A stretch of 64,000 nt of DNA, taken from NCBI GenBank assembly GCA_035512495.1, contig DATKDW010000025.1, positions 51,791-115,790 of the forward strand. The letters run 5' to 3'. This document shows positions 21,201 through 30,149 of the stretch, piece by piece. A program made the position numbers and the translations under genes. The notes below the pieces were generated by a model. It was not told the origin of the DNA. It did not search any database and saw nothing but the letters and a program-made list of their open reading frames with translations. The stretch's first letter is position 1, and each line of letters begins with the position of its first letter. This DNA comes from Acidimicrobiales bacterium (lineage in GTDB: Bacteria > Actinomycetota > Acidimicrobiia > Acidimicrobiales > CADCSY01).

Positions 21201-21600
21201 CGTCGGTGCCGGGCAGGACCGGCACCCCCACGTCGCTGGCCAGCACCCGGGCCCGCGCCTTGTCGCCGAAGAGGTCGAGCGTCTCGGGGGAAGGACCCAC
21301 GAAGGCCAGACCAGAGCCGGCGCAGCGCCGGGCGAAGTCGGCGTCCTCGCTCAAGAAGCCGTAGCCCGGGTGGACGGCGTCGCACCCGCTCGCCAGCGCA
21401 GCCTCGACCACCCCCTCGGCGTCGAGGTAGGCGGGCGGGCCCACCCCAGACAGCGCCACGGCCTCATCGGCCACCCGGATGTGGAGCGCGGCGGCATCGT
21501 CCTCGGCGTGCACGGCCACCGTGGAGATCTCCATCTCGGCTGCCGTGCGAGCGATGCGCACGGCGATCTCGCCCCGGTTGGCGATCAGCAGCTTGCGCAT
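18247..21600 (-). CDS. Single-chain biotin-dependent acyl-CoA carboxylase (BC-BCCP-CT fusion)
   Basis: A 1117-residue protein holding a whole carboxylase in one chain. Residues 1-450 are biotin carboxylase (KLLIANRGEIAVRIARTA, AVHPGYGFLSEDADFA, ATP-grasp loop SGGGGRGTR, IEANARLQVEHTVTEE). Biotin attachment follows at EAMKM (Lys549). From about residue 610 comes a carboxyltransferase with both crotonase-like halves (GGGFVRGFEYWGRLSG, LQDTPGNMVGPEAE, RKSYGLGAIAM). This order resembles the single-chain long-chain acyl-CoA carboxylases (LCC). The family often accepts long or varied acyl-CoAs; the substrate here is not determined. The ATG is two bases after the amidase stop, so they form an operon. 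Confidence 0.93.
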   Translation of the reverse strand: MRKLLIANRGEIAVRIARTAAEMEISTVAVHAEDDAAALHIRVADEAVALSGVGPPAYLDAEGVVEAALASGCDAVHPGYGFLSEDADFARRCAGSGLAFVGPSPETLDLFGDKARARVLASDVGVPVLPGTDGPTSLDDALAFLESLGPGGAVMIKAVSGGGGRGTRPATSAPELEAAFERCASEAAAAFGDPSLYVEQLVARARHVEVQLAGDGDHVVHLWDRECSLQRQRQKVVEVAPAASLPAAVRQRLLDAAVTLGRAARLRNLATVEFLVDADGGDDSLAIFIEANARLQVEHTVTEEVLGLDLVRLQLDLAAGRTLAGVGLAQSDVPTPRGTAVQARVNLETMGTDGSVRPSGGLLSVHELPSGPGVRVDGFGYAGYRTSARYDSLLAKVIVHTPVGDRAAAMAKAERALSELRIEGASTNVSFLRALLGHPLVLAGEVHTGFIDDHLDDLVGATDQPRRHVEAVGTGSPSLAGAVVDAVDPLAVLDHGRAAASGNRGDDIEGPDGTRPVPAPIQGTVIEVSVAVGDPVGAGQQLLVMEAMKMQHVVGAPCSGVVRALAVSAGDAVLEGHPLAFLEEAEVDAAEGQVEEEEVDLNEIRPDLVEVIDRHQRALDESRPDAVARRRRSGQRTARQNIDDLLDPGTFTEYGPLTVAARRRRNTIEELIDQTPADGLVMGLGQVNGELFGEDRARCAVLSYDYTVLAGTQGAHNHEKLDRLSELALRWRLPTVFFTEGGGGRPGDTEGGGFVRGFEYWGRLSGAVPLVGVTSGRCFAGNAAILGCCDVIIATRDSALGMGGPAMVEGGGLGVFRPEEIGPVDVMQRNGVIDVLVEDEAEAVAVAKRYLSYFQGPVDEWACEDQRLLRRAIPEDRLRVYDVRRVIELIADTASVLELRPEFGRAMVTALIRVEGRPVGVFANNPQHLGGAIDSDASDKAARFLQLCEAFDIPVLSLQDTPGNMVGPEAETTGLIRHCARLFVIGANLTVPIFSVVLRKSYGLGAIAMTGGSYQAAMFTVAWPTGEFGGMGLEGSVKLGYRNELAAIEDPVERRARFDEMVARAYAAGKALVRAEGTALDDVIDPADTRRWVLAGLRSLPPAPPRTDKKVPWIDAW

Positions 21601-21602
21601 GG

Positions 21603-22958
21603 TCAGGTGGGCAGGACCTGGCTCGAGGCGGCGATCACGAGGTCCTCCCGTCCGAAGGCCCCCACCAGCTGGGCGCCGACGGGCAGGCCGGCGGCCCGGT
21701 GCACCGGCAGGCTGATGGCGGGCTGTCCGGTGATGTTGAACGGCAGGGTGAACGCCACCATGGCGAACACGTCGACCTCGCCAAGCTTCGGCGGGAGCGT
21801 GGCGAGGGTCGGTGTCACGAGGAGGTCGTGGTCGGACCACCACGTCGCCACCTGTCGCGACCACGAGTGCATGGCCTGGGTCGCCTCCCAGTAGGACACG
21901 GCGTCGACGGTACGGCCGGCCTCGGCCGCGGCCCAGGTCTCCGGCTCCACGTCGGCCTCGGTGATCTCCTCGCCGACCATCCGGCCGATGCGAGCCAGCT
22001 CGCTGGCGACGTGGACCTGGAGCATGGTGACGTAGGCCAGGTTGGCCGAGGGATCAGCGAGCGCCGCCGGGTGCTCGTCGACGACCTCGTGCCCGGCGTC
22101 GGCCAGCTCGTCGGCGAGGTGCCGGGCGGCCGCATCGCACTCGGCGTCGACCTCGGCGAAGGGCGTGTCGGTGAGCACACCGATCCGAAGGCGACCCGGG
22201 TCGCCGCCCACCTCGTCGAGCCACGGCCGTCGGGGTGGCGGCGCCGTGTAAGGGTCGCCGGGCCCCGGCCCGGCGGTGGCGTCGAGGATGGCGGCGGTGT
22301 CGCGCACCGAGCGGCACACCACGTGCTCGTGGGTCATCTGGCCCCAGTACTCGGCGAACTCCGGGCCAATGGTGGTCCGCGCCCGCGAGGGCTTCAGGCC
22401 CACGAGCCCGCAGCACGACGCCGGTATGCGAATCGATCCGCCCATGTCGTTGCCGTGGGCGGCTGCCACCCATCCGTCGGCGACCGCCGCCGCCGAGCCG
22501 CCGGAGGACCCTCCCGGCGTGCGCTCGAGGTCGTGGGGGTTGCGGGTGGGCCCATAGGCCGCGGGCTCGGTGGTCGGCATGAGCGCCAGCTCGGGCAGGT
22601 TGGTGCGCCCGAGGACCACGAAGCCGGCAGCCCGGTACCGCTCCGCCAGCCACTGGTCGCGCGCCGCCACGTGGGCGTGGCGCTTCAGGAAGGCCATCCC
22701 GGCGTGGAACGGCTCCCCCGCCATGGCGCAGACGCCGTCCTTGACGAGGAACGGCACCCCACGGAACGGACCATCCGGGAGGTCGCCGGCGGCCTCCGCC
22801 CGGGCGGCGTCGAAGCGCTCGTGGATGACGGCGTTGAGCTCGGGGTTGCGCGCCTCGATCCGGGCGATCGCCGAGTCGACGAGCTCCAGAGGAGACACCG
22901 CCCCCGAGCGGACCAGCTCGGCCTGCCCGACGGCATCGTGGTCCAGCGGTTCGGTCAT
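21603..22958 (-). CDS. Amidase (amidase-signature family)
   Basis: A 451-residue amidase with the Ser-cisSer-Lys triad: Lys in GVPFLVKDGV, the glycine/serine-rich TPGGSSGGSAAAVADG, and the catalytic Ser in GNDMGGSIRIPAS. It hydrolyses carboxylic amides; the substrate is unknown. The family also includes GatA, but a stand-alone amidase is more likely since no gatB/gatC is adjacent. It precedes the single-chain carboxylase by two bases, suggesting a shared catabolic role such as amide or urea-derived compound degradation (inference). Confidence 0.92.
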   Translation of the reverse strand: MTEPLDHDAVGQAELVRSGAVSPLELVDSAIARIEARNPELNAVIHERFDAARAEAAGDLPDGPFRGVPFLVKDGVCAMAGEPFHAGMAFLKRHAHVAARDQWLAERYRAAGFVVLGRTNLPELALMPTTEPAAYGPTRNPHDLERTPGGSSGGSAAAVADGWVAAAHGNDMGGSIRIPASCCGLVGLKPSRARTTIGPEFAEYWGQMTHEHVVCRSVRDTAAILDATAGPGPGDPYTAPPPRRPWLDEVGGDPGRLRIGVLTDTPFAEVDAECDAAARHLADELADAGHEVVDEHPAALADPSANLAYVTMLQVHVASELARIGRMVGEEITEADVEPETWAAAEAGRTVDAVSYWEATQAMHSWSRQVATWWSDHDLLVTPTLATLPPKLGEVDVFAMVAFTLPFNITGQPAISLPVHRAAGLPVGAQLVGAFGREDLVIAASSQVLPT

Positions 22959-23023
22959 TGCGCCAACCTAGGACGTGTCAGCCGAGCTTGGAGGTCCGTC
23001 GGGCGGCGGTAGGGTCGCCGACC

Positions 23024-23668
23024 GTGTCCGTCCGCCTCGTCGCCCTCGACATCGCCGACCCGTCCGAGACGTGGCGCCAGGCCGGCTTCGAGGTCGACGT
23101 CGACGGGGGTTGCCGGGTCGGCGCGGTGCGCCTCTGGCTCGGCCGCGCTCCGGGAGGCCGCGGCGTCCTCGGCTGGACCCTCGCCGGCACCGAGGCGCTG
23201 ACCGAGGTCGACGGGCTGCCCACCACGGTGGCGCCCGACGAGGAGCCGGCGGTGCCTGCCCACCACCCCAACGGCGTCACCTCCGTCGATCACGTGGTGA
23301 TGCGGACCCCCGACCTCGACCGCACGGTGGCCGCACTGTGCGCCATCGGTGCCGAGCCGCGCCGCACTCGTCCCACCACCGGCCCCGACGGCTCCGCCAT
23401 CACCCAGGTCTTCTTCCGGCTCGGCGAGGCGATCCTCGAGCTTGTCGGCCCGCCGGAGCGCGCTGGCGACGGGCCGGCGCGGATCTGGGGCCTGGCCTTC
23501 ACCTGCGCCGACCTCGACGCCACCACGGCGAGCCTGGGCGACCTGGTGGGGACCCCCCGCGACGCCGTGCAGCCCGGGCGGAGGATCGCCACCATCCGCC
23601 GCTCCGCCGACCTCACCGTGCCGGTTGCGCTCATGAGCACCGGGCCCGGGCGCCGAGAGCCCCGCTGA
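23024..23668 (+). CDS. VOC-superfamily (glyoxalase-like) protein
   Basis: A 214-residue protein with two vicinal-oxygen-chelate-like beta-alpha-beta-beta-beta units: SVDHVVMRTPDLDRTVAALCAIG and FRLGEAILELVGPPERAG. The metal His is present in the first unit (VDHVVM) and a Glu in the second (LELVG). Substrate unknown. The GTG at 23024 is chosen; an upstream extension would overlap the divergent amidase promoter region. Confidence 0.75.
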   Translation: MSVRLVALDIADPSETWRQAGFEVDVDGGCRVGAVRLWLGRAPGGRGVLGWTLAGTEALTEVDGLPTTVAPDEEPAVPAHHPNGVTSVDHVVMRTPDLDRTVAALCAIGAEPRRTRPTTGPDGSAITQVFFRLGEAILELVGPPERAGDGPARIWGLAFTCADLDATTASLGDLVGTPRDAVQPGRRIATIRRSADLTVPVALMSTGPGRREPR

Positions 23669-23714
23669 GGGCGCGGCGGCGGGGGTCCCTCCACCGGCCT
23701 ACGCTCGCCCATCC

Positions 23715-24320
23715 ATGCTCGATCACGTCTTCACCGATGCCATCGGGGCCCTCCGCGAGGCGATGGAGGGCGCCATGCTCGAGCGGCAGGCATTCGAGGA
23801 GCGCTTCCAGGTCGACGTCCTCCTCGGCGACGTCACCTGGGAGACCAGCTACGGCCTCCCCGGCGAGGGGTCGCCGCCTCGGGTGCGGGCCGACGTCACT
23901 CTCGACTGGCCCACGTGGTCGCAGACCACCTACCGCAGCTGGTACATCGGTGAGCCGTTCGACGAGCCACCCGAGATCATCGTCGAGGTCGCCCTGCGGG
24001 TGCAGGGCCTGCGCGATCGGCCCGACCCCCAGCGCGTCCTCAGTGTGCTCCCGATCCTGAGCCCGCCGGTGGGATCGGAGACCCTCGACCGGTCGGGGCC
24101 GACCATCGAGCAGGTCTACGGCAACGACCTCACCACCGGCGAGTACGCCATCGAGGTCTCCTACGAGGGCAGTGTGCTCCTCGACGAGTCCACCCTCGCC
24201 GATGGCTCGGCGCTCGACGACCAGTTCGGCGGCATGGGCGGCTGGGTGGCGTCGACGCTCGTGCGCCTCGGCGACCTCGAGTTCTCGTTCCTCCCTCCCG
24301 ACCTCGACGACGACCACTGA
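23715..24320 (+). CDS. Hypothetical protein
   Basis: A 201-residue acidic protein, no family recognised. It shows alternating beta-rich stretches (VLLGDVTWETSYGLP, EIIVEVALRVQGLR, YAIEVSYEGSVLLDE) and ends in PPDLDDDH. No signal peptide or membrane segment is visible, so it is probably cytoplasmic. It lies 46 bases after the VOC gene and is convergent with the adenosine kinase gene 19 bases away. Confidence 0.7.
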   Translation: MLDHVFTDAIGALREAMEGAMLERQAFEERFQVDVLLGDVTWETSYGLPGEGSPPRVRADVTLDWPTWSQTTYRSWYIGEPFDEPPEIIVEVALRVQGLRDRPDPQRVLSVLPILSPPVGSETLDRSGPTIEQVYGNDLTTGEYAIEVSYEGSVLLDESTLADGSALDDQFGGMGGWVASTLVRLGDLEFSFLPPDLDDDH

Positions 24321-24339
24321 CGACCTGCGAGGTGGCCGG

Positions 24340-25350
24340 TCACCCGAGCAGCGGGGCGGCGAGGTCGGCCAGGTCGGCCACGGGGCGGGCACCGAGGTGG
24401 GAGATGACCTCGGCTGCTGCCATCGAGCCCAGGCGCCCACAGCGCTGCGGCTCCATCCCCCGAGTGTGGCCGTAGAGGAAGCCGGCGGCGTAGAGGTCGC
24501 CGGCGCCGGTGGTGTCGACGACCTTCGCCACGGGATCGGCCTCGATGTCGTGACGCTCACCACCGACGATCACCGTCGATCCCTCGGCGCTTCGGGTGAC
24601 GACCACCGTCCGGCACGTGTCGGCGGCCTGCCCGATGGCTGCCTCGAGGTCGTCGGTCTCGTAGAGGAGCCGGATCTCGGCGGCGTTGGCGAACAGCACG
24701 TCGATCTCGTCGACGACCAGCTGGCGGAACGCCGAGCGGGCACGCTCCACGCAGAACGAGTCGGACAGCGTCAGCGCCACCTCGCGCCCTGCAGCGTGGG
24801 CGACGGCGGCAGCCCGGGCGAAGGCCTCGCGGGCCGGCCCCTTGTCGAACAGGTAGCCCTCGAGGTACGTGACCGACGCCGACGCCAGGAGCGCCTCATC
24901 GACGTCGTCGGGGCCGAGCTCGCCGGCGGCCCCGAGAAGCGTGCTCATCGTGCGCTCGCCGTCGGGCGTCACCACGATGAGGCAACGGCCCGTCGGCGAG
25001 CCGTCGGTGGCGGGCGGGACCGGGAACGCCACCCCGAGCGAGCGGATGTCGTGGGCGAAGACCTCACCCAGCTGGTCGGCGTGCACCCGGCCGATGAACC
25101 CACCGGTGCCGCCCAGCGAGGCGAGCCCGGCGAGGGTGTTCGCCGCCGACCCGCCCGAGACCTCGACCGCCGGCCCCATGGCGTCGTAGAGGGCGGCCGA
25201 GCGCGCGGTGTCGACCAGCGCCATCGAACCCTTGACCAGCCCGTGGGCGTCGAGGAAGGCCTCCTCTGCCTGCGCGATGACGTCGACGATGGCATTGCCC
25301 ACCCCCACCACGTCGAGGCTGGCGGCGGCGGTCGCAGGGGTGGGGTCCAT
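24340..25350 (-). CDS. Adenosine kinase (PfkB/ribokinase family)
   Basis: A 336-residue PfkB-type kinase. Signature pieces are GVGNAIVDVIAQ at the N-terminus, the substrate-binding GGSAANTLAGLASLGG, FANAAEIRLLYET (ATP side) and the catalytic-base motif DTTGAGDLYAAGFL. These match adenosine kinases found in alpha-proteobacteria and Acidimicrobiia and sugar kinases in general; adenosine is the favoured substrate but not proven. The ATG at 25348-25350 is divergent from pepN. Confidence 0.85.
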   Translation of the reverse strand: MDPTPATAAASLDVVGVGNAIVDVIAQAEEAFLDAHGLVKGSMALVDTARSAALYDAMGPAVEVSGGSAANTLAGLASLGGTGGFIGRVHADQLGEVFAHDIRSLGVAFPVPPATDGSPTGRCLIVVTPDGERTMSTLLGAAGELGPDDVDEALLASASVTYLEGYLFDKGPAREAFARAAAVAHAAGREVALTLSDSFCVERARSAFRQLVVDEIDVLFANAAEIRLLYETDDLEAAIGQAADTCRTVVVTRSAEGSTVIVGGERHDIEADPVAKVVDTTGAGDLYAAGFLYGHTRGMEPQRCGRLGSMAAAEVISHLGARPVADLADLAAPLLG

Positions 25351-25457
25351 GGCCCTCCGTCTACCAGCGGCGGAGCCTGCGGACCAGCCAGGATCGGCCC
25401 CGGCGGGCGCCGTTAGGATCAGGCCTCCCCACGCCCACGCCCCTCGCGAGGTCACCC

Positions 25458-28031
25458 GTGCACGACTCCAGCGCCAGCACCCCTGGCGACGAGCACCTCT
25501 ACCGCCTTCCCCGCACCGTGCTCCCCCGGCGCTACGACCTGACGATCGCACCCGACCTCGACGCCGCCACCTTCAGGGGTGAGGAGGCGGTGGAGGTCGA
25601 GGTGACCACGCCGGTCGACCAGGTGGTGCTCAACGCCGTCGACCTCGACCTCGATGAGGCGTGGGTCGCCGACGGCGCCGGAGCACGGATCGAGGCCACG
25701 ATCTCGCTCGACGCCGGCGCCGAGCGGGCCACCCTCGCCCTCGCCTCGACGCTCCAGGCCGGCACGGCCACGGTCCACATCCGCTTCCGCGGGACCCTCA
25801 ACGACAAGCTCAAGGGCTTCTACCGCAGCACCTTCACCGACGAGGACGGCGTCGAGCGGGTCATCGGCACCACTCAGATGGAGCCGACCGACGCTCGTCT
25901 GGCGTTCCCCTGCTGGGACGAGCCCGACCTCAAGGCGACCTTCGCCGTCACCTTGGTGGTAGCCGAGGGCCTCCTCGCCATCTCCAACGGCGGCGCAGTC
26001 AGCGAGTCCCCCACCGACGACGGCCGCGTGGCGATCCGCTTCGCCGAGACGATCCCCATGAGCACCTACCTGGTGGCGTTCGTGGTCGGGCCGCTCGAGG
26101 CAACCGAGGCCGTCGACGTCGACGGCATCCCGCTCCGGGTGGTCCACGTGCCCGGCAAGGGCCACCTCGCCCCCTACGCCCTCGAGGTCGGTGCGTTCTG
26201 CCTGCGTTACTTCGCCGACTACTACGGGATCGACTACCCCGGCGACAAGTGCGACCTCATCGCCCTGCCCGACTTCGCCGCCGGCGCCATGGAGAACCTC
26301 GGTGCCATCACCTTCCGGGAGGCCGTGCTCCTCATCGACCCCGACAGCGTCACCCAGGTCGAGCTCCAGCGGGTCGCCGACGTGGTGGCCCACGAGCTGG
26401 CCCACATGTGGTTCGGCGACCTGGTGACGATGAAGTGGTGGAACGGCCTGTGGCTCAACGAGGCGTTCGCCACCTTCATGGAGCTGGCCGCCGTCGACGC
26501 CTTCAAGCCCGAGTGGCGGCGCTGGGTGTCGTTCACCAACGAGCGGGCGGCTGCCTTCGCCGTCGACTCGCTCGCCAGCACCCGACCGGTCGAGTACCCC
26601 GTGCACTCGCCGGAGGATGCCGAAGGGATGTTCGACGTCCTCACCTACCAGAAGGGCGCATCGGTCCTGCGCATGCTGGAGCAGTACCTGGGGACCGACG
26701 GCTTCCGCGCCGGCATCCGCCGCTACCTGAAGGCCAACCAGTTCGGCAACGCCGAGACCACCGACCTCTGGGATGCCATCGAGGACGCCACCGGCGAGCC
26801 GGTGCGCCGGATCATGGACTCCTGGATCTTCCAGGGTGGGTACCCGCTGGTGAGCGCGTCCGTCGACGGCGACCTCCTCACCCTCGAACAGCGCCGCTTC
26901 CGCTTCCTCCCTGACGCAGAGGAGAGCACCACGTGGTCGGTGCCGGCGCTGGTGTCGTCGGGCGGGACGGCCCACAAGGTCCTCCTCGAGGGCGACTCCG
27001 CCACCTTCAAGCTCCCTGATGCCGCCGCGGGCGTCGTGGTCAACGCGGGTGGGCACGGCTTCTACCGGGTGCGCTACTCCCCAGCCCTGCTCAACACGCT
27101 CCAAGACCGTCTCGCCGACCTCCAGGCGGTCGAGCGAGCATTGCTGCTCGAAGACACGTGGGCCGCCGTGCTCGCCGGCGACACCGACGCCACCTCCTTC
27201 CTCGCGCTGGCCCACGCCTTCGTCGACGAGACCGACCGCACGGTGTGGGCGACCCTCGTCACTGCCCTCGGCAGCCTCGACCGGATCCTCGACGGCGACG
27301 CCCGCGCCGCTTTCCAGGCCTTCGTGCGCGAGCTGGTCGGGCCCGCCCTGTCCCGCCTCGGCTGGACGCCCGACCCCGGGGAGGACGAGCTCACCCGCCA
27401 GCTCCGCGGCACCCTCATCTCCACCCTCGGCAACCTCGGCGACGATCCCGAGGTGGTCGCCGAGGCCCGACGCGTCCACGACACCGTCCTCGCCGACCCC
27501 GGTGCCGTCGACCCCAACGTCGCCGCCGCCGTGGTCGGCGTGGTTGCCACCCACGGCGGCCCCGACGAGCACGACGCCTTCTGGGAGCGGTACCGCACCT
27601 CGCCCTCGCCCCAGGAGTCGCTCCGCTACCTCTACGCGCTGGCTTCGTTCCCGGACGAGGACCTGGTGCTCAGCGCCCTCGAGCGCTGCCTGTCGGGCGA
27701 CATCCGCTCGCAGAACGGCCCCTTCCTCGTCCTCCTCGCCCTCGGCAACCGCGACGCCGCCGCCGCGGCCTGGGACTTCGTGACCCGGTCGTGGGACGGT
27801 CTCAACGAGCGCTTCCCCGACAACGCCATCCCCCGGATGCTCGGGGGTATCACCGCCCTGTCGGAGCCCGCCCTGGCCAGGCGCGTCGAGGCGTTCCTCG
27901 CCGAGCACCCCGTCCCCCAGGGTGCCCGCACGGTCGAGCAGCACCTCGAGCGGCTGCGGGTCAACGTCGCGTTCCGCCAGCGCGAGTCCGAACGGGTGGC
28001 GGCCCACCTCGCCGGCGGCTCCCTCCCCTAG
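25458..28031 (+). CDS. pepN: Aminopeptidase N (M1 family)
   Basis: An 857-residue M1 zinc aminopeptidase removing N-terminal residues from peptides. The exopeptidase motif GAMENLG and the zinc site HELAHMWFGD (His312, Glu313, His316) with third ligand Glu335 in WLNEAFA are intact. The C-terminal half is the ERAP1-like helical domain. Starts with GTG. No signal peptide, so cytoplasmic. It is followed nine bases later by a PhzF-family gene. Confidence 0.96.
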   Translation: MHDSSASTPGDEHLYRLPRTVLPRRYDLTIAPDLDAATFRGEEAVEVEVTTPVDQVVLNAVDLDLDEAWVADGAGARIEATISLDAGAERATLALASTLQAGTATVHIRFRGTLNDKLKGFYRSTFTDEDGVERVIGTTQMEPTDARLAFPCWDEPDLKATFAVTLVVAEGLLAISNGGAVSESPTDDGRVAIRFAETIPMSTYLVAFVVGPLEATEAVDVDGIPLRVVHVPGKGHLAPYALEVGAFCLRYFADYYGIDYPGDKCDLIALPDFAAGAMENLGAITFREAVLLIDPDSVTQVELQRVADVVAHELAHMWFGDLVTMKWWNGLWLNEAFATFMELAAVDAFKPEWRRWVSFTNERAAAFAVDSLASTRPVEYPVHSPEDAEGMFDVLTYQKGASVLRMLEQYLGTDGFRAGIRRYLKANQFGNAETTDLWDAIEDATGEPVRRIMDSWIFQGGYPLVSASVDGDLLTLEQRRFRFLPDAEESTTWSVPALVSSGGTAHKVLLEGDSATFKLPDAAAGVVVNAGGHGFYRVRYSPALLNTLQDRLADLQAVERALLLEDTWAAVLAGDTDATSFLALAHAFVDETDRTVWATLVTALGSLDRILDGDARAAFQAFVRELVGPALSRLGWTPDPGEDELTRQLRGTLISTLGNLGDDPEVVAEARRVHDTVLADPGAVDPNVAAAVVGVVATHGGPDEHDAFWERYRTSPSPQESLRYLYALASFPDEDLVLSALERCLSGDIRSQNGPFLVLLALGNRDAAAAAWDFVTRSWDGLNERFPDNAIPRMLGGITALSEPALARRVEAFLAEHPVPQGARTVEQHLERLRVNVAFRQRESERVAAHLAGGSLP

Positions 28032-28040
28032 GGTCACGGC

Positions 28041-28838
28041 GTGCCAGTGCCGCTGTTCCAGGTCGACGCGTTCGCGTCGTCGTTCTTCACAGGGAACCCT
28101 GCCGCCGTCTGCCTGCTCGACGAGCCGGCCGAGGCGGGGTGGATGCAAGCCGTCGCCGCGGAGATGAACCTGTCGGAGACGGCCTTCGCCGTCCCCCGGT
28201 CGGACGGCTCCTGGGACCTGCGGTGGTTCACGCCTGCCATCGAGATCGACCTGTGCGGTCACGCCACCCTCGCCACCGCCCACGCCCTCTGGGAGTCCGG
28301 ACGGGCGCTGGCGGGCGGGACCCTCCGCTTCCATACCCGCAGCGGCGAGCTCACGGCCGAGCAGCGCGAGGGCTGGATCGAGATGGACTTCCCGTCCGTC
28401 CCACCCACCGAAGAGTGGGCCCCGCCCGACCTCATCGAGGCCCTCGACGTGCAACCGACCCACACCGCCACCAACGGCACCGACTGGCTGGTCCAGCTGC
28501 GGACCGAGGCCGAGGTCCGAGCCGTCCGTCCCGACATCCGCCGCTTGGCCACCATCCAGTGCCGAGGCGTCATCGTGACCGCCGAGGCCGACCACGACAC
28601 CCCGGCCGACATCGTGTCGCGCTTCTTCGCCCCGTCGGCCGGCGTCGACGAGGATCCCGTCACCGGATCGGCCCACTGCTGCCTCGGCCCCTGGTGGTCC
28701 GAGCGCCTCGGTCGCTCCGAGCTGCGCGGCCTCCAGGTGTCGGCACGGGGCGGCGAGGTGCGGGTGCGCGTGCTCGGCGACCGCATCGCCCTCGGCGGCA
28801 GCGCCGTGACGGTGGCCCGCGGCGAGCTCCTCGTCTAG
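28041..28838 (+). CDS. PhzF-family isomerase
   Basis: A 265-residue protein of the PhzF/diaminopimelate epimerase fold: VDAFASSFFTGNPAAVCLL at the N-terminus, the catalytic Glu region MNLSETAFAV, DLCGHATLATAHALW and the second-half DEDPVTGSAHCCLGPWW. PhzF itself isomerises DHHA in phenazine synthesis, but most family members are of unknown substrate and no phenazine genes are nearby. Probably co-transcribed with pepN. Confidence 0.92.
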   Translation: MPVPLFQVDAFASSFFTGNPAAVCLLDEPAEAGWMQAVAAEMNLSETAFAVPRSDGSWDLRWFTPAIEIDLCGHATLATAHALWESGRALAGGTLRFHTRSGELTAEQREGWIEMDFPSVPPTEEWAPPDLIEALDVQPTHTATNGTDWLVQLRTEAEVRAVRPDIRRLATIQCRGVIVTAEADHDTPADIVSRFFAPSAGVDEDPVTGSAHCCLGPWWSERLGRSELRGLQVSARGGEVRVRVLGDRIALGGSAVTVARGELLV

Positions 28839-28880
28839 CTGCCTCGGCGACGGCCGCTGAGGGCAAGGTTGGAGCCAAGA

Positions 28881-29345
28881 ATGCCCTCTAGCGTCCCGCG
28901 GGTGAGTCCGTCGTTCTCCGTGGTGGCCGCCGAAGCGCTCTTGCCGGATGGCCTCATCTCACTCGCCGGCCATGCGGACCGGGAGGGCATCCGGATCGTG
29001 GCGACGGTGCTTCAGCGGTGGCGTGACGGAACCGAGCGCTTTCGGGCACCGGGCGAGGCGATCCTGGCCGCGACCTCCGGCGGAGAGATCGTCGGGATCG
29101 GTGGCCTGTCGCAGTGCCCCAACGTCGAACGCGCGCTGCGCATGCGTCGGTTCTACGTGGCCCCCGCGTGGCGACGACAAGGGGTCGCACGAGCGCTCGC
29201 CAGCGGGCTGATCGCTGCCGCGTTCGAGCACACAGACGTCATCACCTGCAATGCAGGCGCCTCGGCCGCTGCGGCACCGTTCTGGGAGAGCATGGGCTTC
29301 TTGCCAGTCGACGTAGAAGGGATCACGCACATCCGTCGGCGCTGA
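28881..29345 (+). CDS. GNAT-family N-acetyltransferase
   Basis: A 154-residue GNAT protein with the acetyl-CoA pyrophosphate loop RRQGVARALASGLI and preceding strand MRRFYVAPAWR. The terminal strand carries FWESMGFLPVDVEG. Substrate unknown. The ATG at 28881 is favoured over a TTG at 28869 because GGAG lies at 28871-28874 with normal spacing. Confidence 0.88.
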   Translation: MPSSVPRVSPSFSVVAAEALLPDGLISLAGHADREGIRIVATVLQRWRDGTERFRAPGEAILAATSGGEIVGIGGLSQCPNVERALRMRRFYVAPAWRRQGVARALASGLIAAAFEHTDVITCNAGASAAAAPFWESMGFLPVDVEGITHIRRR

Positions 29346-29403
29346 AGTCTTCGGCCGACGGCGGAGCGCCCCAAATGCCTGATCGCCACGACACAATCGT
29401 CTT

Positions 29404-30135
29404 GTGATGCTGACGGATCCGCGACTCGCGTCGCTGTACGACATCGACAATCCCGACGGACCTGACCACGACCACTGGCGGCGGCTCGCCGACCAGGTCG
29501 AACCACTCACGATCATCGACCTCGGGTGCGGAACCGGGCTGTTGACGGTGTCGTTGGCATCAGTAGCTCGTCGGACGATCGGGATCGACCCAGACGCGGG
29601 CATGCTCGCCGTCGCCCGGCGACGACCCGAGGCCGAGAACGTCGAGTGGCGTCTCGGTGACTCACGAGCCATCGAAGAATCGGGCGTCGAACTCGTTCTC
29701 ATGACAGGCAACGTCGCGCAGCACGTCGGTCCCCGCCACTGGCCCGGAACACTCGAGAAGGTCTCCGCCGCCCTCTCGCCCGGCGGCGTGCTCGGCTTCG
29801 AGACCCGCAATCCCGACGCTCGAGCGTGGCGAGGTTGGACGCCAGAGGCGACGTGTTCGACTCGCGAGACCCTCCACGGAAAGCTGACGGAGTGGCTGGA
29901 AGCAACCGAGCCAGATCAGGATGGGACGGTCATCCTCACCGCTCACAACCTGTGGTCCGAGTCAGGCGAGGATCTCGTCGTCGAGCAGCCGCTGACCTTC
30001 CGAGGCCTCGAAGAGCTCGTCGAGGATCTCGCAGCGGCCGGCCTGTCGGTCCGAGCCGTTCACGGCGGCTGGGACGGCGAGCAGTTCAACGCGGCCTCAG
30101 CCCTCATCGTCCTGACGGCTGAGAAGATCGCGTAG
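29404..30135 (+). CDS. Class I SAM-dependent methyltransferase
   Basis: A 243-residue methyltransferase with SAM motif IIDLGCGTGLLTVSLA, acidic loop IGIDPDAGMLAVARRR and later MTGNVAQHV. Substrate unknown. The start is a GTG at 29404, with no obvious ribosome site, 58 bases after the GNAT gene. Confidence 0.88.
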   Translation: MMLTDPRLASLYDIDNPDGPDHDHWRRLADQVEPLTIIDLGCGTGLLTVSLASVARRTIGIDPDAGMLAVARRRPEAENVEWRLGDSRAIEESGVELVLMTGNVAQHVGPRHWPGTLEKVSAALSPGGVLGFETRNPDARAWRGWTPEATCSTRETLHGKLTEWLEATEPDQDGTVILTAHNLWSESGEDLVVEQPLTFRGLEELVEDLAAAGLSVRAVHGGWDGEQFNAASALIVLTAEKIA

Positions 30136-30149
30136 GTCGATCTGCAGTC

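Noticed and set aside
18667..21894. A 1075-codon open frame antisense to the single-chain carboxylase
   Set aside because: Antisense shadow of a clear multi-domain enzyme; no family motif.
25452..28676. A very long open frame on the strand opposite pepN and the PhzF gene
   Set aside because: It is antisense to two well-supported genes with catalytic motifs, and its translation is low-complexity Gly/Val/Glu/Asp-rich, typical of GC-rich shadows.
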